Shown here: in pieces, positions 11,851 to 24,617 of the stretch
Position numbering within the stretch: the first letter of the stretch is position 1
Layout: the number at the start of each line of letters is the position of its first letter
From: Dasypus novemcinctus
Taxonomy: Eukaryota; Chordata; Mammalia; Cingulata; Dasypodidae
Assembly: GCF_030445035.2 (NCBI RefSeq)
Contig: NC_080704.1
Span: 26,888,499 to 26,952,498 of the forward strand
Direction: 5' to 3'
Length of the DNA stretch: 64,000 nt
The notes under the pieces: generated by a model
Told to the model about the DNA's origin: nothing
What the model saw: only the letters and a program-made list of their open reading frames with translations
The model's database searches: none
Program-made: the position numbers and the translations under genes

Positions 11851-14754
11851 AAGAAAGAGTCCTTGCTTAGTATGACCCCTTTTCTACTTGACTGAGCTGC
11901 TGGCATTTGGGACATACTTTCCAGGATTTCCTGACCTCATGTGCTGAAATCACCAGGTTGTTCCTGACCAGGACCTCTATTCTAGATGCATGAATATGCT
12001 CTATGTGATGGTCTATCTATCACAGTGGCCAAAGCCTTTACACGGAGAGCACAGATATGGTCTGATTGTTGCTTCCATTGATTTTCATCCTCCAAAGGAA
12101 CTGAACCATAGTCTCCCATATGTAGCATGTACAGGAGTTCTGAAATTGTACAATCTGCTGATAATTTTAACATAGTCACAAACTTTATCTTGTCATGCCC
12201 CTTCCCGGGACCAGGTCACACTGTTAGCTGCAGCGTCCCATGGGTCATCAAAATGTAAAAAGGTGCATTTTAGAGGCTGTTTCCCAAGGCAAGCACCATA
12301 GCCCACAACTCCACATTTGAAGCAGAGCACCCCTTCCCATACATAGGTATAAGCAGTTTTCATTGGCAAGTCAGTTTCTGCAGCCTACTATACCTCACCT
12401 GTCTTCACCTTGACTGATGAGACCAAGAGCTACACCCAGCTATCCCCAGGAACTTGGGTTTACCAAGGTCTCCAAGAAGTCTAAAGTGCTGGCAAAGTCC
12501 CTGCAACTGAAACAGCTGCATCTTGAGGATGACTGGCCATTTTCTCCTGTGGTTGAGACACCATTAATGCCCATCTCATTTCTTCTCTGGATATACCATA
12601 TCAACTTAAACACAGATGCTTGAGGTTCAATAACCACTTTAACAGTGCTCTCTTTTGTGACCCATCCCACGATAAGCACATCAGGGCATAAGAAACCCTG
12701 ATTTTGTTTTATTGCTCTCTCAGTGTCACCAGTACCCACTAAGTAGCCAACAATAGTGTCAGTTAGAGGGTATACTGGGTGACAGAATCAGGCAAATGCT
12801 GGAACAAAATCCCCAATGCATGCCATTGCCTAGCGGCCATATAGTTTGTGCACAGGTACTTAATTGTCAATCTCACTTAAAATTCTCTTCTCTGATGAAT
12901 GGTAAGGCAGGGTACACATCTTGTTTGATATTTCTAGGCATATTGAGGATCAAAGTGGCTGCATTTCATGTAATCTTATTTAATGGGCTAAGCAGAATCC
13001 CTATGTGAGGTATTAAGTGCACCAAATACTGAACAAGTCTATGATATGTTGTGCTTCCTTTTTGTTTTCTGGAGGTTTTAATGCCATCAGTGTTTCTTGA
13101 AAAGGCTCAGGGATCATTCTCTGTATCTGCCTACATGGTTTCCAAGAAAGTTATTTGGGGACTGGTCCCAGATTCTTGTCAGGGTCAATCTTCCTGGCAT
13201 GGTTATTCATATATTAGACCATTTATCTAAGACAGACAGTACACTGTGTATAGGCTACTCCTTTAGAATAACACCATCTCTGTAATGGGACCAGGAATCC
13301 CTTGTGAGCTCTGAGTCTTTTCTAGGTCTTGAAATATCCACCAAGAAATAACGGGAGAATTTAAGTCACATTACAGCAGCACACTAAACATGAATTGTAA
13401 TCCAACCCCCATGCAGGCAAATATGGGCTGGTCATATAGATATAGTGGGATATGAAGAAAGGATTAGCATGTCCATCACTGCATACCAGGCCCTTCTGTC
13501 TACACTATGGACTCTGTGAGAATCATGATATTTGGAAATGCAGGGACGAGACAACAAATGCGGCAATGAGCTTGCAATACTTCACAGTGAAGTGTCAGGT
13601 ATCACTACATTTGTACACCAGACTTACAGGAATATTATAAAGTGATATATCCTCTGCCTCCATTAGTTCCTATCAGTGCAAAGACCTCCCAACACTCCCT
13701 CATTCCAGTATCCTACCCTACTTAACTGAAACCTCATGGTTTTACTGGCATAGTCTGGTGGACCTTGATTGTACACTTGTACCATCACCACTGTTCTAAC
13801 TGTGGCATTTCCCCATTGGGAACACCCTTTACAATCAAGAGAAGAATTAGACATACTCAACAAAATTCTTACTGCAATACATTTAATAGTATAAGTTACA
13901 ACATCTTATATGTGTATTAGCCAGAAAAGGACAACCCATAAATTCATCAATCCATTGTCCAATCTGAAAGTTATTTCAAAATCCAAAGTAAATTTCTGCT
14001 TCTGCCTATACAGACTTCCAGGAACCACTGTGATATGTGCCCCAAGTCCAAAAGGGCAGAAAAGACTTTGCAATATTGGGTGCCATCAAAGCCCCAACAT
14101 ACTTCAACCACCACATAAATCCTCCAAATTCTACCCTAGCCCTATTTCTTCTTGGAAGAAGTTCAGTCTAGTTATAAAGATGGTGTTAAAGGATTAAGAT
14201 CAACGTTAGTCTGACAGCATATATCTCAGCACAGGGGTCTAGATCTTTCTGGTCCTTCTCCCATCCTCAAAGAAGGGGACCAAGGCCAGATTTCCGTGGA
14301 AAATGATATCAGTTGTTAGACAACTGAGTGTTCTCCACTCATCTGCTAGCTGAGAAGGCAAGCATCCACAGTCTCATTGGCTTTGAATAAATCTGTCCTT
14401 AATGATCCTTCTTTCCCACTCATGGTAGTAATAATAGCTGGTCTCAAGACATCTCCATGTAACTGTGTGCCTTTGATCAGCAGGAAGTGTTTTATCTATG
14501 GTCACCACCATATTTTCTCAGTGACACAGAAGAGTGGGCAACAACCAGAGAAGGCTCTTCTTATATATATATGAGCTTAATCCCAATTAATGTCCTTTAA
14601 ACCACCAATACAACTCAACAGGGGTCTCAGGGACGAAAGTCAAGGATCACATGGTCCTTTACCAATAAATACTTTCAAAAGAAGTCTGGAATTGCCCAGC
14701 AGAGTTCTCTCCACACATAGCTAGTCAGCCTTTGGGATCTGGCCTATAATTTTC

Positions 14755-15180
14755 TTTTTTTTTTCAAAAAGATTTATTTTTTATTTATTTCTCTCCCCTC
14801 CACCCCCACCCCCCAGTTGTCTGCTCTCTGTGTCCATTCACTGTGTGTTCTTCTGTGACCGCTTCTAACCTTATCAGTGGCACCGGGAATCTGTGTCTCT
14901 TTTTGTTGCGTCATTTTGCTGTGTCAGCTCTCCGTGTGTGCGGCACCATTCTTGGGCAGGCTGCACTTTCTTTGGCACTGGGCAGCTCTCCTTACAGGGC
15001 GCACTGTTTGCACGTGGGGCTCCCCTACACGGGGGACACCCCTGTGTGGCAGGGCACTCCTTGCACGCATCAGCACTGCACATGGGCCAGCTCCATATGG
15101 GTCGAGGAGGCCCAGGGTTTGAGCCATGGACCTCCCATGTGGTAGGCGGACGCCCTATCCATTGGGCCAAATCCGCTTCC
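14755..15180 (-). mobile_element. DAS-type tRNA-derived SINE
   Basis: Minus orientation: the head reads from 15180 (ggaagcggatttggccc) and the A-rich tail is at about 14755-14790. A target duplication cctataattttc lies at 14743-14754 and 15180-15191; its first base can equally be the SINE end. The corresponding site in array copy 3 (near 29432, ctggcctatattttcac) lacks the SINE. Confidence 0.9.
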
Positions 15181-15242
15181 CTATAATTTTCAAAAATGGC
15201 CTTTGGACCTTATTTTCCTCCAGTTGGATGAGATAAAAACCT

Positions 15243-15659
15243 TTTGAGGGCGGCAGACTTGGCCCAGTGGTTAGGGCGTCCGTCTACTACATGGGAGATC
15301 TGCAGTTCAAACCCCGGGCCTCCTTGACCCGTGTGGTGCTGGCCCATTCGCAGTGCTGATGCACACAAGGAGTGCCCTGCCACGCAGGGGTGTCCCCCGC
15401 ATAGGGGAGCCCCATGCGCAAGGAGTGCGCCCCGTAAGGAGAGCCGCCCAGTGCCAAAGAAAGTGTAGCCTGCCTAAGAATGGCACAGCCCACATGGAGA
15501 GCTGACACAACAAGATAAGGCAACAAAAAGAAACACAGATTCCCATGCTGCTGAAAACAACAGAAGCGGACAAAGAAGACGCAGCAAATAGACACAGAAC
15601 AGACAACCGGGGTGGGGGTGGAGAGGAGAGAAATAAATAAATAAATAAATCTTAAAAAC
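15243..15659 (+). mobile_element. DAS-type tRNA-derived SINE
   Basis: Head with A-box-like tggcccagtggttagg and B-box-like gttcaaacc, about 400 bp body, tail gagagaaataaataaataaa. Short direct repeat aaaaacct at 15235-15242 and 15660-15667. Array copy 3 lacks it. Confidence 0.88.
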
Positions 15660-15667
15660 AAAAACCT

Positions 15668-16204
15668 ATAGACTCCATCTGAAAAAGCAGGGTTAGTGTG
15701 TGGGGGTGGAGCAGCAAAATCCTGTGTAGTGTTGCCTCTATTACCACACATTCACACACACATACAAACAAGCCAGCCTTTTCAGCAGTTTTAGGAGTTT
15801 GAAAGTGTCTGAAAAAAAGAAAACAGAATTTTTTACTTTGGGAAAGCCAGCAATTGTTTTTTGATGGACTTCAGTGTTGTGAACCCACTTTCAGTATTTC
15901 ACTTATTGTGATTAGCAAATACACCCTGATTTTTCTTTGGGATTTTAAGTGTCCCTTGCTGGTGGGCAGTGAAGTCTCGTGGGATCACATGTGATAGTGG
16001 ATACCAGGTGTCATATCCCTCCTCACCTGAAACCCCACTTGTGGGAAGATACCACTGCGCTGTTTACCTCTTAGGAGAGAAAATGTGTTACCAGATTTTA
16101 AAGACTCTTTTTCAGCCACTATCTTGAACTACATGGCAACCTAATAAAAGGGCATCATAACTTTACCCTCCTGACACTGGAAGCCATATTTATCAAGGTA
16201 GCAT
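15668..16204. other. No recognised feature
   Basis: About 540 bases between a SINE and an L1 end. Moderately AT-rich with no open frame and no repeat I can name. It has no evident partner in array copy 3, where the L1 follows the B part almost directly. Confidence 0.4.
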
Positions 16205-16218
16205 AAAAATACAAGTCA

Positions 16219-17345
16219 ACCAATCACTCACTGGTGATGCTTCTAGGAAAAAAAAAACCTTGAATAAAAGGGGGAAATGGTAAAGACAAATGAGTTTATA
16301 TGGCTAAGAGTCTTCACAAAAGAGGCAGGAGGTCATCAGAGGGGTCGTGCTTACATACATCTCAGCAGGATCCTAGAGACAGCCAAAGTAGATACAACCC
16401 CAGGAACTGGTGCTCCTGAGGGCTATGAAGACACACAGGTTCTACGGTCATGGCAGATGGCTCTGGAGTTCAGTGCCTTGTCAGTGGACCCTACTTTGGA
16501 ATTTGTGCTCCTGAGTGTGATGGAGTTGGACTCAGATGTGACCTTTCTATACATGCCTCTTCTGTTACTTTTACTGAACCTGTGGTTGGTGCTGGAGTTG
16601 GTGTATACTCAAAAGACTTAATCTCTGGACTGGACATGTGACAGATGGGCCCTGAGCCTCAGCAGAGTTGAAACTCTTACTCTCCAGTTCGTTGGACTTA
16701 CCCAGGTCAGCTAACAGGGAGGTGAAGATGGTCAACTACCATACCAGGGAACCAAGAGTGCCTACAACTGCAAGCAGGAGGATCACATCCATCAACGATA
16801 TGGGATCTAATCCCCCTCTCGATATAGAGGTGGAGTGGACATCACCATCCCAGGGTCCACAGGATGGAGGAATAGAGTATGGATTAGAGCAGACTTACTG
16901 ATTTTCTACTATAGAACTATTGTGACTAGTAACAGAAGAAATTGTAGCACTTATGTGGAGAAAGTGGCCACAGTAGTTGCTGAGGGCAGGGAGAGGGAAG
17001 AAGAGATGTGATGTGGGGGCATTTTTGGGACTTGGAGTTGTCCTAAACGATATTGCAGGGACACATGCTGGACATTATATATCCTACCACAACCCACTGA
17101 ATGCACTGGGGGAGAGTGTAAACTACAATATAAACTATTATCCATGCGGTGCAGCAGTGCTCCAAAACGTATTCACCAAATGCAATGAATGTGCCACAAT
17201 GATGAAAGAGGTTGTTGATGTGGGAGGATTGGGGTGGGGTGGGGTGTGGGGTATATGGGAACCTCTTATATTTTTTAATGTAACATTGTGATCTATGTCT
17301 CTTCAAAAAATACAATTAAAAATAATAAAATTTTTAAAAACAACA
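16219..17345 (+). mobile_element. 5'-truncated LINE-1 3' end with TSD
   Basis: Same subfamily as 10813-11850 and 29491-30485: shared gagtttatatggct start block, tctcgatatagaggtggagtg, G-rich block and A-rich end. Direct repeat aaaaatacaagtca at 16205-16218 and 17346-17359. Confidence 0.87.
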
Positions 17346-19599
17346 AAAAATACAAGTCATATCTAAGGACAAGATCCAACTTATTTTTCTAGGTAGGAAA
17401 CAAAAAGCCACTTTTACCTTTAGATACTGTAATACTTAAAAGAGAGCAAAAACAGAATGAGCCAAAGTCTCCAGCTCATATGACCATGCCCCACAAACCA
17501 ATAAGGACAATGCAGAAAAACAAGGGACTGAATGACCTAAGCACAAGTTGTAGGACAGCCCTTTGTGAAAGAAATAATTCTAAATTACAGCTAAGGGGTT
17601 TCCTATTCTGCAGCTTTACCGGTGAGATGAGCATTGCAGAAATCCCCACATCTCTGCAGACCCACAATGGATGAGAAATTGCCTCATGACAGCCTTTCAA
17701 GGGAATTAAGGAGACAAGTGGGAGATAGCCTAGGAGCAATTCCTTACATGACTCCCATTCTCTCCAGTTTCTGGAGGATCACAAGACTCAGAGGAGCTGT
17801 GGTTCAAGCATTTACTGCATGGCCTATATGGATACGTGCAAAGTCACAAGGGCACCAGGGCCCAGAAAGTACTCTACACACAGATATAAACGATGGATTT
17901 CACTCCTGGGATATCCATAATTCATGAGATCACCCCATTCTGAGAGAGAGCTGGTGACATCCCTCACCCACTGCAGGTTTCCTCATGGTCCTCATATGTG
18001 TATTCATGAAGAATTAAGGGATGAGAGATGGGATGGCTGATGGAATCACAGCAAATATTGAAAGTTTGACTCATAGGCCCTGGAGTAGAGAGGCACAGGG
18101 ACTAGTGTTGAACTCTCAAAAAAAGAGAACCTGGAGCTCTCCCTGCCAGAATATACAAAAGGGAACAGGTTTGGGACTGAACTGCCCTTCTACCTCCTGC
18201 AGAAGGAACATCTGTGGTCTCTAGGGCAGACATGTAGACCCAGAAAGAGATGTGGTGGGCATTTTTCATCCTCATGAGGGAGAGACAAAGATTACTGCCT
18301 TCTTGCCTTAAGCAAATGACAAACAGCTTCAGAAGTCTTGACTTACATCTGCTGGAGTTTGCTTAACACAGAGACAAGTTTCTGACTCAGTGAGTTAAAG
18401 TCAAAACTTGAAGCTGGATCTGTCCCATTCAGAATGTAAACAAGAGGCTGGCTTGGGAGTGAAGAGCACTTTCACTGCATGCACAAGAAATGTCTATGTT
18501 TTCTGAGGTGGACAAGTGGACCATGCTATGGTGAGGGGCCTGAGATTGTATTCAAGTGAAAGCACTCAAGAGGAAAGCCTGGAGGGACACAGGGAGCCCA
18601 ACAAAGAAGTGGCTACAAACCCAGAGAGCTTAAGGTAGTCACTTATGTAAGCAGTTCTGCAAGCACCCTGATTAGGCAGGGAAGGATGGGATACTGATTC
18701 CCCCCACATTACACTCCATGTCTTCTTGGATTTCTCACAACTCTCTTCCATTTTCGCCCTCATGCCCCCTTTTCCCTTTCTCCAGTTTCCCCAAGTCTCC
18801 CCTGTTCTCATTCACTATGCCAAGTGATATTTATAAAAACTATAGAGGTCAGGACCCAATCCTATGAGGAGACATTCCTACAGGTAGCTAGGCATGGAAA
18901 ATCTTAATGGTATACGTTTCCACATGCTCATGCAAGATCTTACCTCTTTCCAAAAAGGCATTGTGACCTTACCAACATCCAGCTGCAGTGGGATAAACAT
19001 CTCATGGAATCAATCTTTCAAAAGAAGCTGAGGCTCTGGATGCCACCCTCCCCATCTGTTCCACCACTCCCCCACATCCATGCTGGAGCTACAGCAGTGA
19101 ACAAGGAAACCAGGATGCCAGATGCACACTCAATGCAACACCAACATAACTGGGCTCACACTAACCAGCATGGTGCACACCCCAGGGCACCCTGAGTCAC
19201 AATAAGGCATGATCCAACGAGCATAAGGAATACAAATATGGGGAACCAGTGCTCACCACCATAAAGGTGCTATCCACACTGGTCAGCCTGGATTGAGTAG
19301 CACCTGAAGTTACAAAGTAATCAACAGTGAAAAAATACCAAGATTTAAAGGGACCTTTAAAAAAACAAAATTGACTCCCAGAAAATAGTGACTAAGTAAA
19401 ATACCCACGGTTAAAAGTTAGAGGATGTTTGCACTGGAGATACTCCAATATAAAAATTTTCTCTGGTAAAAACCTGGAGGCTTTAAGCCTAAATTGAGCT
19501 AACAGCAGTCACATATGTGAGTACACATCTATAACCTAAGAACTCAGAGAAGGGTAGGATAAAGGGCTACTGGCTTCCCCTAAACTAACCTACCACAAT

Positions 19600-22228
19600 T
19601 AAAAGGAGGTTTCACATCTAATGGAGGTGCCACCCCCATGTCCATCTGCAAAGGTAAACCTCCCCTCTATGGGTAACTCTGAGGCCACAGCAGTAAACGG
19701 GCAATACCACATGATGGGACCATCAGGCCTGTGGTCCAGGAGTAAGGGAAACGTTTGATGTATGTAATATAGATAAGGAAATACACCCATAGTGCCAACA
19801 ATGAAAGGTGTAGAGGGAGAAGGTTGCTGTGGGTCAGACACATCCCTGAAACCCTGCCTTGCACAGGATGTGGAAAGCACCAAGTCCTCCCATGAAAGAG
19901 TTTTGTCAGAGAAAGATTGACTCGTGTCCCATAGAGATAAAAGGACACAGGGAAGAGTGTCAAACTTACACAGAAATAGAAGGTGGAGTTGCCCCTGAAA
20001 CAGTTGGCTTGGGAACAAAGCGCACTTTTGCTGAAGAAATGCCTGTGTTCCCAAGGTGGCCATGTGGACTCAGAAAGAGATGTGACGGGCATTTTTTTTC
20101 AAGGTTCTTGAGGGAAGGAGAAACATAACTTCTCCCTTGCTTCAGCAAAAGGCAAAAAGCTTCAAAAGGCATTACTTATGTCCAGAAGATCTGTGAAACA
20201 CAGAGACTAGTGTCTGATCTGCACCGGTAGAAAGTCAGTAACTTGACACTAGATCTGTCCCTGCCAGAAGGTAAAAGAAAGGCTGCTCTCCTACCATATG
20301 CAGAAGAGAGGTCTGTGTTTTCTGAGGCACACAAGTGACCCCTGTGATAATGAGGAGCCTGAAACCGTGTTCAATTGAAAGCACCCAAGGGAAGAGCCCT
20401 GAGTGACAGAGAGAGACCAACAGAGGGGTGGATCACAAAAGAGCCAGGGGCTGAGGAGGATTCTAGTGGCTGAACAGAGAAAAGTACTGCATGTGGGGAG
20501 GTTCTGCAGTCTGAGATCCGTGAAGGAATGTGTAAATGCCCCTATGAGAGCAACAACTCAGGATTTCCTCCATACCACAGACCCAAAAGCCACAATACAA
20601 CTTCGCTATCCAAGCCAGGATGTGCACATCTCCTCAATCCCCTCTCTCCAGGGTCCCTATCTATAAGGATGAGAAGGACCAGGTAGTCAAATGCAAAGTA
20701 GATGGAGTGAAGAGAGGCAGAAAGAGGTTGAATGTGGCCACCCCACAGACAAACACATATTACTTGCGGGATTACAACCTTAAGCAGGTACTAGCTACAA
20801 ATAGGCAATAATTTATCAATGTTCAGGAGATTGGGGCTTTAATTATTATACTAGTCAGCAACTGTAACTACTTGTAAGTGACCACTGAATGTTTGGTTAT
20901 TTAAGAGTAACCAGATATCTACAGGACATCCTGAGATATCCTCCCACACAAGAGAAGAAAAGAACTTCAGGCCCATTTAAATACTTAAGCGGAGTAAGAG
21001 TTACTTTCTCTGCCCTGTCAAGCAAGTTCAGCAATAACACAATTGAGATACAAGGAACAAGTTCCTGCCATTATGTGCTCCTAAGGAACTGGACAGCAGA
21101 CATAGTGCAGAAGCACATTCTGCTCTAAACTATTTGATAGACTTTGGCAGAAGATTATGATAGACGGTGACTTCTCAACTAGGCACAAACCTAAATTTCT
21201 GGAGGATGGCAGCCAGCATCCATGTGGAATCTGAGCCTCCTCTTGACATAGAGGTGCAATGGACACAACCAATCCAATGTCCACATAGAAGAGGTGGCAT
21301 TGGATTGGGAAAAGTGGACATGGTGGACGATGGGTATGGGGAAGGGCAGGAAGAGATGAGAGGTGGGGGCGTATTTGGGACGTGGAGCTGCCCTGGATGG
21401 CGCCTCGGGGGTGATCACCGGACATCGTGGATCCTCACAGGGCCCACTGGATGGAATAGAGGAGAGTATGGGCCATGATGTGAACCATTGTCTATGAGGT
21501 GCAGAGGTGCCCAAAGATGTACTTACCAAATCCAATGGATGTGTCATGATGATGGGAACGAGTGTTGTTGGGGGGGGAGAGGGGGGGTGGGGGGGTGGGG
21601 TTGAATGGGACCTCACATATATATTTTTAATGTAATATTATTACAAAGTCAATAAAAATAAATAAATAAATACTGTTATTCACAAAAAAAAAAAAAAGAA
21701 GAAGGAAAAGGTGAGGACTGCACTGGAAAAAAAAAAATAAAGTGTTATAAAATTTAAAAAAAACCTAAATTTCTTGTAATTTTTTACTTGGCCTTGAAAA
21801 TATGAAAGAAAGAGGCTCACTGAGAAAACCCACTAGGCCAAAGACCGCTGCTTCAAGAGTGGGGAAAGTTCAACACTGGAAATGATCCAGTATTAAAATT
21901 ATCTCCAAGACAACAAGGAGGCTAAGGACCCAGAGAAATGTGAAAGTGCTAACATATGTAAGGGATCTGTATGCACCCTGAATACACAGAGAAGCATGGG
22001 ATGAATGGATACTGGCTTCCCCCACACATTTCCCCACAAGAATACCTAGTATTCTGCCTGTCCCATCACTTTTCCCTCTCCTTTTCTTTGATTTTCCCCC
22101 CTTTTCTCATATTCTCACTCATTATGCAGTGTGATAGCTAGCAAGAATGCAGAGGTTTGCTGGTTCTGGTGGGGACCCCAATTCTACAAGACTTTCTAGG
22201 GGTAGCTGGGCACAAAGAACCCTAATGA
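19600..22228 (+). repeat. Mosaic repeat array, copy 2 (B part internally deleted)
   Basis: 19600-19910 matches the start of the B part (gaaatgcac, gtgggtcagaca and ggatgtgga blocks shared with 26130-26440). It then jumps at once to C-type sequence (19920-21186), followed by E-type sequence (21775-22228) after an L1 insertion. Compared with copies 1 and 3, most of the B part is missing. The frames are not conserved between copies, so I do not call a gene. Confidence 0.5.
21201..21760 (+). mobile_element. Young 5'-truncated LINE-1 with probable 3' transduction
   Basis: 21201-21665 matches 8810-9275 of the full-length L1 with roughly 5 percent differences by eye, much closer than the other truncated copies. 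After the first A-rich end (about 21655-21672) comes about 90 bp of other sequence with two further A tracts. The 14-bp target repeat aaacctaaatttct (21187-21200 and 21761-21774) encloses all of it. This is the signature of L1-mediated 3' transduction. Confidence 0.85.
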
Positions 22229-23363
22229 AACTCTCGCAGGAGACTCAGGCTCCTTTTCCAGCGTTCCTTTTCCCCTCTAGCTATTGAACCAGAGGGACCC
22301 TGCACCACACAGTCCTGCAAGTAGCAGCAGCTAAGGCCAGCTAGGGCAGTGGCAGCAGTAGCAGCAGCGTGGGAGCCCAGGGGCAGATTGAACCACTGCC
22401 CACCAGGACATGGGGAAGGGGTGGGCCTCCCAGCCCACACACACCTGGGCGACCCCACAGTGCTGAGGCATGCTGTGCCTGGGGAACCTGAGCGCTGAGC
22501 TGGCCTCCAGCTTGAGCAACCCCAGCTTGGAGCCCCGCAGGCCATGCCCACTGCTGATCCCACTCATCCGAGCCAAAGAGACCATGACCATAGCCAAGAT
22601 GCAGGAGTGGAGGCTGGACAACTTAATTGCTAAGAGGGATCAGAAGAAGGAGAGGTACAGCCAAGTAGCCAGCACCACTGGCTCAGCAGGCGGTGCTGGT
22701 GGGAGCAGTAGAGACCCACGCCAGACAAGTGTGGGGGCCAGGTGGGCAATGGCAGGACCTGAGCCAAAAGAGGCTGATTACAGCAGCCTCCAAGTTCAGA
22801 CTGCAAAAGAGTGAAAAGGAAGCTGATAACTGGGAAGAAGGTGGAGATGGTGGTGGTGGTGTAGAAAAATCTTCAGGTCACTGGAATAAAACAGCTCTGG
22901 TACAAGCACCTCCTGCTCCAGTAATTGTTACAGAAACCCCAAGACCCACGATGACTAACAATGTATATAGGCCTCCTGGGGTGAGGTTAACCTCAAGGAA
23001 ACCACCACAAGGACCATCAGAAATATACAGCAATACACAGTCCCATCCCTGCAGTCCACTGCCAAGCATATAGAAAGCCAGAAGTAGTACATCTTCGTAA
23101 GTGTTGACTACTTCAGATTTGCTGTACTCGTTGTGGACTTCATGTGGATCACATCCTCCGGATAAGAAGGTTATTGCTACTAAGTGTCCATATGAAACTT
23201 GAAACCAGCTCTACTGCATTTCTATCAGAAATCCTGCAGAAAGTCAGCCATCTAGGTTCTAATCTGCTGTAAAAGATGAAGATTTAAGTGACTTTAATTA
23301 ACTTGTCCTGAGCCCCACCCTTACAGAACACTAGTTTTAGCTAGTTTCTAAAGAACTAGTGTG

Positions 23364-23671
23364 GGGAAGCGGACTTGGCCCAGTGGTTAGGGCGTCCGTC
23401 TACCACATGGGAGGTCCGTGGTTCAAACCCCGGGCCTCCCTGACCCATGTGGAGCTGGCCCACGTGCAGTGCTGATGCGCACAAGGAGTGCCTGCCCAGC
23501 ACAAAAGAAAGTGCAGCCTGCCCAGGAATGGTGCCACCCACAGTTCCCGTGCCACTGACGATAACAGAAGCGGACAAAGAAACAAGACACAGCAAATACA
23601 CACAGAGAACAGACAACCGAGGGAGGGGGGGAATTAAATAAATAAATAAATAAATCTTTAAAAAAAAAAAA
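23364..23671 (+). mobile_element. DAS-type SINE, internally shortened
   Basis: Perfect 14-bp target duplication aaagaactagtgtg at 23350-23363 and 23672-23685. The head is intact (ggaagcggacttggcccag), but about 85-90 bp of the usual middle (the cacgcaggggtgtccc to gtaaggagagcc block) is absent. Inserted in the CDV3 pseudogene 3' UTR. Confidence 0.95.
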
Positions 23672-24361
23672 AAAGAACTAGTGTGTTCAGGTTATCTGTG
23701 TAGGGCTGTGATTTCTAATTTAAGCCTTCAGCTGTATTCTAAGGCAACCACAAATTAAATTAAACCAAGCTTGGGTATACCAAGTGGGAGAAAAGAGGTA
23801 GGGAAGGGAATAATCCTATTACTTTTAGTAATTTTTAATTTGACTAGTGTTTTTTCAATGTCCCACAATAAGTTCTTTTTTGCTTTGACTTATAATTAGT
23901 TCCTTAACAGAGCATATTGCTTGGTTTAGTAACTTAAAATATACATTAGTACTGTCAAATGTCTTATGGATTTGCCAACCACTAGAGTAGAACCAAATTG
24001 TCTTAGGTATAAAGGACAGTGGTTGCCAGGGAGCTCTACTTCAGGTGCTGCAAAAGTCTCTAATCAGGTCTAAATTGTACAGTAAATGGCAGTGGAAATA
24101 GTAGCAGGTTTCTGCTCAGGCTAAAGGATCCATTGACATGTCCTTATAAATTCAAAGCAGCATGAGCAGAACCTTGCCTAAAACCCTTTTTAAGTTTCAT
24201 GGATCTTGTGTGATCTTTGACAAGAATTCCAGTATGAATTCCATACTTGTGCCCATATTCTAAAGGTATTGAGTGTTCTATAGCTGTAGTGATTGTCCCA
24301 GCTAGCTCTATTATCAACCTTTTGGTGTGTGCTACACAGGTGATATAGCACTTGGGTTATT

Positions 24362-24617
24362 GTTTTTTTTTTTAAGATTTTATTTATTATTTATTTATTT
24401 ACCCCCATCCTTTGCAACTTATTTGCTGTCTGCTCTCTGTGTCCATTGCATATTCTTCTGTGTCTGCTTGTCTCCCTTTGCTGTGTCATCTTGCTACACC
24501 AGTTCGCCACCTGGCACGGGCCATCAGCTCGCCTGTCCCAGGAGGCCCTGGGACACAAACCAAGGGCCTCCCGTATGATAGACGGGAGCCCAATCGATTG
24601 AGCCAGAGCCACTTCCC
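24362..24617 (-). mobile_element. Related tRNA-derived SINE, different subfamily
   Basis: Minus orientation: head near 24617 (gggaagtggctctggctca), tail at 24362-24400. It shares the 3' tail (agagagcagacagcaaataa) with DAS-type copies, but the body is shorter and carries ctcccaggacaggcgagc. No clear target duplication. Confidence 0.82.

Larger units (their letters stand above)
9600..19600 (+). repeat. Mosaic repeat array, copy 1 (E-B-C-E parts)
   Basis: This stretch holds no intact gene. It is the first of three diverged copies of an unclassified unit. E part: about 9700-9935 and again 18590-18830. B part: 9935-15248, matching 26120-29480. C part: about 17690-18590, matching 31300-32100 and 19920-20700. 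Anchors seen in several copies are caaatgacaaacagcttcag (18317-18336; also near 31935 and 20140), tactggcttcccc (several E parts) and atgccaaggaccccaaattc (10253) against atgccaagaaccccataatc (26497). Young insertions interrupt it at 10813, 14755, 15243 and 16219. No family name is assigned. Confidence 0.55.

Noticed and set aside
14843-15186. Cys-rich frames of about 100 codons in several places (also 38249-38582, 46056-46498, 53104-53591)
   Set aside because: They are translations of the DAS SINE body and recur wherever the SINE does.
15249-15330. tRNA gene from the cloverleaf-like head with B box
   Set aside because: It is the SINE head. All such heads are followed by SINE body and A-rich tail and flanked by target repeats.
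19599-20063. 154-codon minus-strand frame in array copy 2
   Set aside because: The matching segments in copies 1 and 3 are not open in the same frame, so no coding constraint is visible.
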